Positions 44,887 through 51,920 of a stretch of DNA of 51,920 nucleotides are shown here, piece after piece. A program made the translations under genes and the position numbers. The notes below the pieces were generated by a model. It saw only the letters and a program-made list of their open reading frames with translations. It had not been told where the DNA came from and did no database searches. Numbering within the stretch: position 1 is the stretch's first letter; each line of letters opens with the position of its first letter. Source of the stretch: Chitinophagaceae bacterium UBA1946 (GTDB lineage Bacteria; Bacteroidota; Bacteroidia; Chitinophagales; Chitinophagaceae); the NCBI GenBank assembly GCA_002336815.1, contig DDEU01000063.1, positions 301 through 52,220 of the forward strand, read 5' to 3'.

Positions 44887-46158
44887 ATGGAAAACGAAAA
44901 TTACATCTGGCATCCATTTACACAAATGAAAACTGCGGCAGTGCCGTTGCATGTGGTAAAGGCCAGCAATTGTACATTGTATACCCAGGATGGGAATACC
45001 TATATCGATGCCATAGCATCCTGGTGGGTGAATATACATGGCCACTGCAATGAGTACATTGCTGATACCATCGCACTGCAGGCAAGAACCCTGGAACAGG
45101 TGATCTTCGCCGGTTTTACCCATACGCCGGCAATCGAATTGTCCAAAAAACTCATCGGGGTCTTACCAAAACATTTCGCCAAAGTTTTTTTTAGTGATGA
45201 TGGCTCCACTTCAGTTGAGGTTGCTTTAAAAATGGCGATCCAGTACTGGCACAACCAGGGACAAACGCAAAAGACCACTATCATTGCTTTTGAAAATGCC
45301 TATCATGGCGACACATTCGGTGCCATGAGTGTGGCGGAGCGAAATGCTTTTAATGCAGCCTTCGATCCGTTTTTATTTGAAGTGAAAAGATTGCCCCTTC
45401 CCAACGATCACAATATCCAGAAACTGCAACAGCAATTATCGTCCATTGCAAAAGACGGAACTGTAGCGGCATTTATTTTTGAACCGCTGGTGCAGGGTGC
45501 TGCAGGAATGCAAATGTATGAACCTTCGCATCTTGATGCACTCATCAGCATTGCAAAGCAATATAACATATTGTGCATTGCCGATGAAGTGATGACGGGT
45601 TTTGGAAGAACAGGAAAAAACTTTGCCATTGAATACCTGGAAGAACAGCCTGATATTGTTTGTCTTTCAAAAGGGATCACCGGCGGTTTTATGGCACTGG
45701 GAGTTACGGTTTGCACCCACCAGGTATTTGATGCTTTTTATGCAGATGATAAAATGAAAACTTTTTTTCACGGCCACTCTTACACGGGCAATGCCCTCGC
45801 CTGTGCCGCAGCCAATGCCAGCCTGGATCTGTTAGCAGCAGAAAAATGCCAGCAGCAGATCAGGTTTGTCTGCGACAGCCACGCTGCCTTTGTCGATAGC
45901 ATCCGCAATCACCCTTTTGTAAAAACCGTAAGGCAGCGGGGTACCATCGTGGCGGTTGAGTTGAATACAAAAGAGCAGAGTTCTTATTTCAATAATATCC
46001 AGTCATTGTTGTATCAATATTATTTAGACAGCGGTGTTTTTCTTCGCCCATTGGGAAACATTGTTTACCTCATGCCGCCTTACTGTATCACAACAGAAGA
46101 ACTGGAAACGGTGTACGGTGCGATCAGGACATCGCTGGATCATTTTGGCACCGGATAG
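44887..46158 (+). CDS. bioA: Adenosylmethionine--8-amino-7-oxononanoate aminotransferase
   Basis: A class III PLP aminotransferase of 423 residues that converts the BioF product to 7,8-diaminononanoate, using SAM as amino donor. Its start WHPFTQMKTAAVPLHVVKA is the BioA hallmark. The PLP-binding Asp is Asp233 in CIADEVMTGFGRTG and the Schiff-base lysine is Lys262 in CLSKGITGG; SWWVNIHGHCN and FFHGHSYTGNALACAAA are further family marks. Length is normal. It is the last gene of the biotin cluster; no clear terminator follows in the 148 bases to the next gene. Confidence 0.96.
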   Translation: MENENYIWHPFTQMKTAAVPLHVVKASNCTLYTQDGNTYIDAIASWWVNIHGHCNEYIADTIALQARTLEQVIFAGFTHTPAIELSKKLIGVLPKHFAKVFFSDDGSTSVEVALKMAIQYWHNQGQTQKTTIIAFENAYHGDTFGAMSVAERNAFNAAFDPFLFEVKRLPLPNDHNIQKLQQQLSSIAKDGTVAAFIFEPLVQGAAGMQMYEPSHLDALISIAKQYNILCIADEVMTGFGRTGKNFAIEYLEEQPDIVCLSKGITGGFMALGVTVCTHQVFDAFYADDKMKTFFHGHSYTGNALACAAANASLDLLAAEKCQQQIRFVCDSHAAFVDSIRNHPFVKTVRQRGTIVAVELNTKEQSSYFNNIQSLLYQYYLDSGVFLRPLGNIVYLMPPYCITTEELETVYGAIRTSLDHFGTG

Positions 46159-46306
46159 GAATCAGCCATCCGCTCTTTTGTAGAGAACTTTGCCCGCTTT
46201 ACCTGGCTATACTCCTTTGATAAACATTAGCATTTCATTTCAAACTGCTGCATATTTTTTGACGTTTATCTTTTGTCTTAACAATTGAAAACTAAAAAAA
46301 TAAGTT

Positions 46307-46894
46307 ATGAAAAAGCTATCAGTATTATTATTGGGTGGTATCATGGCCGGCGCTTTGTTGCTGGCCGGCTGCGGCCCTTCTGCTCATATTCAAAAGGATA
46401 AAACTGCCGACTTTACCCAGTATAAAACCTTTGCCTGGTCAATGATGGATGACGGTAAAATAAAAAGGTCTGCCGGCAATTCACTGGTGGAGCAGCAGAT
46501 AAAAGAAGCAGTGAATAAAGAGTTGGTCAAGCAAGGCTGGCGGGAAGTAAAGAGGCGCCCGGACGTACTGCTTAACTACGATGTGCTGGTTGAACGAAGC
46601 ACTCAAAAACAGCATGATCCTGTGTACAGTAACTCCTTCACCCGTACCTTTTACAATCCTTACAGGCGCAGGTTCTACTCGGTGTATTATCCATCACAGT
46701 TGCTGGGCTATGATAATTATGAAGTACCGGTAAAGGAAGGTACCATCACCATTTCAATGACGGACAATAACACCGACAAATTGGTATGGCAGGGCTGGAC
46801 GACCAACGAGATCGACAGCAAAAACTTTACAGAAAAAGAAGTGCAGAGCAGTGTGAAGGCCATCTTCAGGAAGTTTGATGTGGCTAAGCAATAA
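46307..46894 (+). CDS. DUF4136 family lipoprotein
   Basis: A 195-residue predicted lipoprotein. The signal peptide ends in the lipobox LLAGC, so Cys22 should be lipidated. The mature domain has ADFTQYKTFAWSM near its start, KELVKQGWREVKRRPDVLLNYDV in the middle and TISMTDNNTDKLVWQGWT toward the end, the pattern of DUF4136 proteins, which are widespread envelope lipoproteins without a known role. The block RTFYNPYRRRFYSVYYPSQ is a local Tyr/Arg-rich insertion. The signal peptide and lipobox make envelope location firm. It is followed 30 bases later by a strong terminator, so it probably forms its own transcript. Confidence 0.85.
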   Translation: MKKLSVLLLGGIMAGALLLAGCGPSAHIQKDKTADFTQYKTFAWSMMDDGKIKRSAGNSLVEQQIKEAVNKELVKQGWREVKRRPDVLLNYDVLVERSTQKQHDPVYSNSFTRTFYNPYRRRFYSVYYPSQLLGYDNYEVPVKEGTITISMTDNNTDKLVWQGWTTNEIDSKNFTEKEVQSSVKAIFRKFDVAKQ

Positions 46895-46923
46895 AGAGTT
46901 TTTAATGCCCGCTTTTAATCCAT

Positions 46924-46956
46924 AACCTCTTGCAATTTGTTTGCAGGAGGTTTTTT
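46924..46956 (+). terminator. Rho-independent terminator after the DUF4136 gene
   Basis: AACCTCTTGCAA at 46924-46935 pairs with TTGCAGGAGGTT at 46941-46952 (12 bp with one G-U pair) around a five-base loop and is followed by a T-run to 46956. Confidence 0.88.
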
Positions 46957-46976
46957 ATTGGTGCCTTTGTACGCAT

Positions 46977-47147
46977 TCAGTGAAGCACTTCCAGGCTGAA
47001 ACCTGGCAGCACATTAACACTGCCGGGTGCGATCACTCTCACAGAATTACAGGTTACGTTTGCTTTTACCATTACATTCGTTGTAATGATAACATCGGCA
47101 CCTGCAGGCGGGATCATGTTGTTCTTAAAAAAATTATTCTGCCACAT
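46977..47147 (-). pseudogene. Orphan C-terminal surface-module fragment
   Basis: On the minus strand a frame of 56 codons reads NNMIPPAGADVIITTN, then a run of beta strands, and closes with VLPGFSLEVLH and a TGA. This is the end of a surface module of the type found at the C-terminus of the neighbouring serine hydrolase (NGMVPPA, IIIYPFANN, LKITGNLSVR) and inside the 1805-aa protein. It has an ATG (47145-47147), but the module is cut off before its usual start; in another frame just upstream RYSFLNVAE resembles the YTFVGAG opening. This points to a decayed remnant of a longer gene rather than a functional peptide. Confidence 0.6.
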
Positions 47148-47241
47148 TTAAGAAACTGTAACGGAAAGTTTATTTTACAACCGGTATTGTTGCCGGTAAA
47201 CTTTTTGTAAATGGCAGAGTCAAAACCTCCAAACCAAACTG

Positions 47242-48522
47242 ATGAAAAAGCTGCTTCTTATTTGTTTACTTTTTAGTGCATTGACGGCACGATCTCAGTC
47301 CTTATATTTTCCTCCTTTAGTCGGTAATACCTGGGATACCATACCCCCAGCTTCTTTGGGATGGTGCACCGACAGGATCGATTCTTTATACAATTACCTG
47401 GGGCAGCAAAATTCCAAGGCCTTCATCGTTTTAAAGGACGGCAAGATCGTCCTCGAAAAATACTTTGGCAGCTTCACCAAAGACAGCTTGTGGTATTGGG
47501 CTTCGGCTGGTAAAACCCTCACTTCTTACCTCGTTGGCAAAGCGCAGGAAGACGGTTACTTATCAATACAAGATACCTCTTCCAAATACCTGGGCACGGG
47601 CTGGACGAATTGCACCCCTGCACAGGAGAACAATATCCGCATTCGCCACCAGCTCACCATGACAACAGGATTGGATGACGGCGTACCCGACAATCATTGC
47701 ACACTCGACAGTTGTTTGAACTTTCTTGCCCCCGCCGGTACCAGGTGGGCCTATCACAACGCACCCTACACCCTGCTTGAAAAAGTTCTCACTAACGCTA
47801 CCGGGCAACCGATCAATGCCTACACTCAAACGGCGTTAAAAAACAGGACAGGCATCACCGGCGCCTGGCTAACGGTAGACTACGACAATGTGTATTACAG
47901 CAAGGCAAGGAGCATGGCAAGGTTTGGTTTGTTGTTCCAGAACAAGTGCAGGTGGGGTACTGATACCTTGCTGCATGATACGGCCTACGTGCATGATATG
48001 CTCAATACATCGCAGGCCATCAATTATGGATATGGATACCTGTGGTGGCTGAATGGTAAAGGATCTTACATGGTGCCAACTTCGCAGTTGATCCTTCCTG
48101 GTTCTTATGCACCGTCTGCACCAATGGATATGTATGCAGCCATCGGTAAAAACGGGCAGATCGTAAGCATTGTGCCGTCAAAAGGTTTGGTGATGGTAAG
48201 AATGGGCAACGATCCCGGGGAAGGAGAAGTGCCATTTTTACTCTGCGATAATATCTGGCAAAGACTGAACTATGTTATGTGCAACAGCACAACCAGCACT
48301 ACCTATACTTTTGTGGGTGCCGGCAACTGGAACATCGCCGCCAACTGGGCGAATGGCATGGTGCCCCCGGCAATATTACCGGCAGGCGACCAGATAATCA
48401 TTTATCCCTTTGCCAACAACGAATGTGTATTGAATGTAGATCAAACCATTTCTTCCAGCGGCAGTTTGCATGTAGTATCCAACAAAAAATTAAAGATCAC
48501 AGGAAATCTTTCGGTGCGGTAA
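47242..48522 (+). CDS. Exported serine hydrolase (class C beta-lactamase-like) with C-terminal surface module
   Basis: A 426-residue exported protein. Signal peptide 1-18 (ends TARS). A beta-lactamase/penicillin-binding-like hydrolase domain spans about 30-345: the nucleophile motif SxxK is Ser88-Ala-Gly-Lys91, the second motif YxN is Tyr171-His-Asn173, and the region YAAIGKNGQIVSIVP is where the third motif is expected. These enzymes (AmpC, EstB and relatives) hydrolyse peptides, esters or beta-lactams. From about residue 354 a separate module of about 70 residues follows (YTFVGAGNWNIAANWANGMVPPA, read as YTFVGAGNW and NWANGMVPPA). It is like modules of the giant proteins in this window. There is no T9SS sorting domain at the end; the chain stops at GNLSVR. 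Confidence 0.88.
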   Translation: MKKLLLICLLFSALTARSQSLYFPPLVGNTWDTIPPASLGWCTDRIDSLYNYLGQQNSKAFIVLKDGKIVLEKYFGSFTKDSLWYWASAGKTLTSYLVGKAQEDGYLSIQDTSSKYLGTGWTNCTPAQENNIRIRHQLTMTTGLDDGVPDNHCTLDSCLNFLAPAGTRWAYHNAPYTLLEKVLTNATGQPINAYTQTALKNRTGITGAWLTVDYDNVYYSKARSMARFGLLFQNKCRWGTDTLLHDTAYVHDMLNTSQAINYGYGYLWWLNGKGSYMVPTSQLILPGSYAPSAPMDMYAAIGKNGQIVSIVPSKGLVMVRMGNDPGEGEVPFLLCDNIWQRLNYVMCNSTTSTTYTFVGAGNWNIAANWANGMVPPAILPAGDQIIIYPFANNECVLNVDQTISSSGSLHVVSNKKLKITGNLSVR

Positions 48523-48591
48523 AAAAACACTTCCGGGCTTAATTTTCAAATTGATTTAACTGAGATGCAGGAAAACTTAACGGGCGCAAAA

Positions 48592-48710
48592 AGCTGTATC
48601 AAAAGGCCATGGAATGTTATACTTCGACAGTTTGAGTATTACATTCCATGCAAACAACCCTGTAAACATTACGCTAAAATGAGTGTCATATATCTTGCTT
48701 TGATACAGCC
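48592..48710. repeat. MITE-like nested inverted-repeat element
   Basis: GCTGTATCAAA at 48593-48603 is matched by TTTGATACAGC at 48699-48709 (11 bp) as terminal inverted repeats of an element of about 117 bases. Inside lies a second hairpin: CATGGAATGT-T-ATACT (48608-48623) with AGTAT-T-ACATTCCATG (48635-48650), 15 of 16 bases paired. No gene is encoded. Position between two convergent genes is typical for miniature transposable elements or terminator-like repeats. A GGCTGT-TCAAA type end resembles termini of some transposons as I remember them. Confidence 0.5.
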
Positions 48711-48729
48711 TGTTCTTTAAATAGTTTGC

Positions 48730-51700
48730 CTATCCCACCTGGTTATCGATGATCGATTTGTCCGTATCAGCTTCATCCTGCCTGTCTTTTTCCAATCGTT
48801 TCAGTTTTCGGCCATATGATATTTTGGTGATGAGTACAAACAATACCGGTACCACAAATATGGCCAGCGTGGTGGCAGACAACATGCCTCCAAACACCGT
48901 CCAGCCAATGGTTTTACGGCTTTCCGCTGCGGCCCCGCTTGCAAATGCCAGTGGCAATACACCCAGGATAAATGCCAGCGACGTCATCACGATGGGGCGT
49001 AAACGCAATTGCACTGCCTGCAAAGTAGCGTGAATGATATCAATGCCTTTGTCCACCCTTTCTTTTGCAAACTCAACGATCAGGATGGCATTTTTTGCCG
49101 CCAGCCCAATAAGCGTGATCAACCCGATCTGTGCATACACGTTGTTGGTAAGATTGGGTAAAAAGGTAAGCGTTAATATAGAACCAAAAGCGCCGATCGG
49201 CACTGCAAACAATACAGAGAAAGGAATGCTCCAGCTTTCATACAGGGCTGCCAGGAACAGGAATACAAATACCAGGGAGATAGAGAAGATCAGCACCGTG
49301 CTGTTGCCTGCTTTTATTTCTTCTGCACTCATGCCTGCAAATTCATAATCGTATCCTGCAGGCAATGATTTGGCCACTTCTTTCAGCGCTTCAATGGCCT
49401 GTCCACTACTGAAGCCGGGCTTGGGCGATCCATTGATCTCGATATTCCTGTTCACGTTAAAATGTGAGATCAGCGAAGGTGCTTCCGTTACGCTTGTAGT
49501 GATCAGTGAACTGAGCGGTATCATATTGCCGGCATCATTCCGCACATAAAATTTTTCCAGTTGATCAAGCGATGACCGGTAGCTGCTGTCAGCCTGCGCC
49601 ATCACACGGAAGTTGCGGCCATACAGGTTAAAATCATTTACATAACTGCTGCCCAGCAAGGTAGACATGGTGCTGTACACATCCGTGAGCGAAACGCCGA
49701 GTTGCTTTGCTTTGTCCCTGTCCACATCTACTTTGTAAGAAGGTGTTTTTGAACTGAAGAATGTAAACGCCATTGCAATTTCAGGACGCTTGTTTACCTC
49801 CGCCAAAAAATTTCTTGCCACGGCTTCAAACTGCTGCACATTATCGGTGCTGGTAGTTTGCTTTAATTCAAAAGTAAAGCCGGCTGTTTGACCAAGGCCC
49901 GGTATCGCAGGGGGGGAGATCGCCAACACCCTTGCTTCTTTGATGTCGCCGGTAATTTTTTGTATCTGGCTTATCACCGCCTGTACATGGTGCTCTTTGC
50001 CCTTCCGGTCATCCCAGGGTTTCAGGTTTACAAACAGGGTACCTACATTCGATTTGTTGGAAAAGCTGATGATGTTCAATCCTGCCAAACCGCCTACGAC
50101 TCTTACTTCCGGTATATTTTGTATCCTGGCCATAATACCTTTCAGCATTTCAACGCTCCGGGTGGTGGATGTGGCTTCCGGCATTTCGTAGGTTACATAC
50201 AACCTGCCTTCATCTTCCGTTGGTATAAAGCCAGAAGGTTTGCTTTTAAATAAAAAGAACAATCCTACAAACAAACAAACCATCATCACGAGTACATAAG
50301 GCGTTTTTTTGATCCATTTGGCAACGCCTCTTGTATAGGAATGAGAAAGATTATTGAACCGCCTGTTAAAACCGGCAAAGAATTTTTCCAGGAAGTTTTT
50401 CTTTTCAGCCTCACCCTTAGAATGTTTTAAAAGAATGGAACAGAGCGCCGGTGTTAATGAAAGCGCCACAAATGCAGAAATGATCACGGATACCGCAATG
50501 GTGATGGCAAACTGCTGGTACAATCTTCCTACAATGCCCGGAATAAAACCAACCGGCACAAACACCGCTGCCAGGATCAGTGCGATCGCAATTACAGGGC
50601 CGGAAATTTCAGACATCGCTTTTTTAGTGGCATCTTTCGGCGACATGTTCTCATGGTCAATATTATGCTGCACTGCTTCCACCACCACAATGGCATCATC
50701 CACCACGATACCGATCGCAAGAACAAAGGCGAAGAGCGTAAGTGTGTTGATGGTAAATCCAAAAGGTATAAAAAAGATAAAAGTTCCGATCAGCGACACC
50801 GGGATGGCCAGTACAGGAATAAGGGTGGCCCTCCAGTTCTGTAAAAAAAGGAATACTACAAAAACCACCAGCAGCAGGGCTTCCAGCAGGGTATGCATTA
50901 CTTCTTTGATGGAGACCTTTACAACAGATACCGTCTCCAGTGGTATGCTGTAATCAACGTCTTTGGGAAATGATTTTTTAAGTTCAACCAGTGCCTTCGT
51001 AAGTCCTTCATAAGTGTCCATTGCATTGGCGCCGGGTGCCTGGTACACCAGCACGAAGGCTGCCGGCTTGCCATTTACAAAAGCATTGCTGCCATAATCA
51101 AATTTACCAAGCTCCACCCTTGCTACATCTTTGATGTAGATGGCGCTGCCGGTACCCGGGATAGTGCGTACGATGATGTTTTCAAATTGCTCCCTTGTAT
51201 TGATGCGGCTGTTGGTAAGTACGCTGTATTCAAAACTCTGGATATTCGGCTGCGGATTACCGCCCACTGTTCCTGCTGCTACCTGTAAATTTTGTTCTGC
51301 CAGCACTCTGGTAATATCCGCCGGTGTTAGTCTTAGTGCAGCTAACTTTTCAGGATTCAGCCAGATGCGCATGCCGAAGTCATCTGCACGGCTCACAATA
51401 TCACCCACACCTTTTACACGTTGTAGTGCATCTTTCACATAAATGTTTACGTAGTTCCCTAAAAAAGTAGCATCATGCGAACCATTGGGAGAAAAGAAGG
51501 CCAACGCCACCATGATGCTGGGATTGCGCTTTCTAACGGTAATGCCCAATCGCTTTACGGCATCTGGCAGGGTGGGTTGCGCTACGCTCACCCTGTTCTG
51601 CACATCCAGTGCTGCAATGTTTACATCCGTGCCTACGTCAAAAGTTACGTTGATGCTGCTCTGGCCACTGCTGGTACTGTTGCTGCTCATGTAGCTCATG

Positions 51701-51920
51701 CCCGGCGTTCCGTTGATCTGGGTTTCCATCGCCGTGGTAGTGGTTTGTTCCACGGTTTCCGCGTCAGCACCGGTAAATATACCACTCACGGTAACCGTGG
51801 GAGGCGTTATATCGGGGTATTGCGCAACCGGCAAAGTGGTAAGGGCAATGATGCCCACCAGCACAATAACAACGGAGATCACAATGGCTGTCACCGGGCG
51901 TTTTATAAAAGTATCTGCTA
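48730..51920 (-). CDS. RND efflux transporter inner-membrane subunit (AcrB/HAE1 type), 5' end outside the window
   Basis: A partial gene of more than 1060 codons. The protein is a proton-driven hydrophobic/amphiphilic efflux pump of the RND family; AcrB-like trimers take drugs from the periplasm and pass them to an outer-membrane channel through an adaptor. The intramembrane Asp pair that relays protons is visible in GIVVDDAIVVVEAVQ; ALSLTPALCSILLK and FVPVGFIPGIVGRLYQQFA are further hallmarks, and GLAAKNAILIVEFA is the second-half counterpart. The reading frame continues upstream of the GTG at 51894 through codons for ADTFIKRPV, the usual N-terminal RND start (MxADxFIKRP), so the true start lies just beyond 51920. 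Adaptor and outer-membrane partners would be outside the window. Stop at 48730. Confidence 0.95.
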   Translation of the reverse strand, partial: ADTFIKRPVTAIVISVVIVLVGIIALTTLPVAQYPDITPPTVTVSGIFTGADAETVEQTTTTAMETQINGTPGMSYMSSNSTSSGQSSINVTFDVGTDVNIAALDVQNRVSVAQPTLPDAVKRLGITVRKRNPSIMVALAFFSPNGSHDATFLGNYVNIYVKDALQRVKGVGDIVSRADDFGMRIWLNPEKLAALRLTPADITRVLAEQNLQVAAGTVGGNPQPNIQSFEYSVLTNSRINTREQFENIIVRTIPGTGSAIYIKDVARVELGKFDYGSNAFVNGKPAAFVLVYQAPGANAMDTYEGLTKALVELKKSFPKDVDYSIPLETVSVVKVSIKEVMHTLLEALLLVVFVVFLFLQNWRATLIPVLAIPVSLIGTFIFFIPFGFTINTLTLFAFVLAIGIVVDDAIVVVEAVQHNIDHENMSPKDATKKAMSEISGPVIAIALILAAVFVPVGFIPGIVGRLYQQFAITIAVSVIISAFVALSLTPALCSILLKHSKGEAEKKNFLEKFFAGFNRRFNNLSHSYTRGVAKWIKKTPYVLVMMVCLFVGLFFLFKSKPSGFIPTEDEGRLYVTYEMPEATSTTRSVEMLKGIMARIQNIPEVRVVGGLAGLNIISFSNKSNVGTLFVNLKPWDDRKGKEHHVQAVISQIQKITGDIKEARVLAISPPAIPGLGQTAGFTFELKQTTSTDNVQQFEAVARNFLAEVNKRPEIAMAFTFFSSKTPSYKVDVDRDKAKQLGVSLTDVYSTMSTLLGSSYVNDFNLYGRNFRVMAQADSSYRSSLDQLEKFYVRNDAGNMIPLSSLITTSVTEAPSLISHFNVNRNIEINGSPKPGFSSGQAIEALKEVAKSLPAGYDYEFAGMSAEEIKAGNSTVLIFSISLVFVFLFLAALYESWSIPFSVLFAVPIGAFGSILTLTFLPNLTNNVYAQIGLITLIGLAAKNAILIVEFAKERVDKGIDIIHATLQAVQLRLRPIVMTSLAFILGVLPLAFASGAAAESRKTIGWTVFGGMLSATTLAIFVVPVLFVLITKISYGRKLKRLEKDRQDEADTDKSIIDNQVG

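Noticed and set aside
46941..47210. Plus-strand 89-codon open frame
   Set aside because: It is Cys/His-rich nonsense opposite the minus-strand module fragment, which reads as real surface-protein sequence; its start lies inside a terminator hairpin.

Overview
The window looks like a piece of a Bacteroidota chromosome, most probably the Chitinophagaceae or a close relative. The evidence is: several very large secreted proteins with type IX secretion (T9SS) type A or gliding-associated type B (CHU_C-like) C-terminal domains; SprB-like repeats; Bacteroidota-style promoters (TTG, about 18 bases, TAnnTTTG); few Shine-Dalgarno sequences; and families such as DUF3667 and an Lmo0937-like mini membrane protein. 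The assignment is an inference from gene content, not from a marker gene. I saw no rRNA, tRNA, CRISPR array, phage or intact insertion sequence.

Layout. 0.5-5.6 kb: DUF3667 membrane protein, a DJ-1/PfpI protein, an MBOAT O-acyltransferase with an SGNH-like partner, a 51-residue membrane protein and a small secreted protein. 5.9-18.7 kb: a surface-protein block with two tandem paralogous beta-helix proteins (940 and 1265 aa) facing a convergent 1805-aa protein. 19-30 kb: housekeeping genes (hotdog thioesterase, DinB-like protein, MlaE/MlaF-type ABC pair, MaeB-type malic enzyme with an unknown follower, M28 peptidase, RsmI-like methyltransferase, EI24/CysZ-like membrane protein, AAG-type 3-methyladenine DNA glycosylase). 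30.3-35.9 kb: an 1872-aa repeat-rich protein with a gliding-type C-terminus. 36.4-46.2 kb: an unknown polytopic membrane protein, then a long plus-strand run of polyphosphate kinase, Ppx/GppA phosphatase, panB, and bioB-bioF-bioD-bioA. 46.3-51.9 kb: a DUF4136 lipoprotein, a vestigial surface-module fragment, a serine hydrolase carrying the same kind of module, a MITE-like inverted-repeat element, and an RND efflux pump gene cut by the window end.

How they work together. bioF, bioA, bioD and bioB supply the four last steps of biotin synthesis, and panB supplies the first committed step of pantothenate; both are cofactors of acyl metabolism. ppk and ppx build and degrade polyphosphate and each has its own good promoter of the same design. 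The MBOAT and SGNH pair probably acetylates an exported polymer. The four giant proteins are probably cell-surface or secreted products of the T9SS.

I did not find a clear new defence or mobile system. The observations most worth following are: the permuted domain nested inside a SprB-like repeat in the 1265-aa protein; the two-unit higher-order repeat of the 1872-aa protein; the nested inverted-repeat element at 48.6 kb; the orphan C-terminal module at 47.0 kb; the perfect 15-bp hairpin between bioB and bioF; and the unknown protein translationally linked to maeB.
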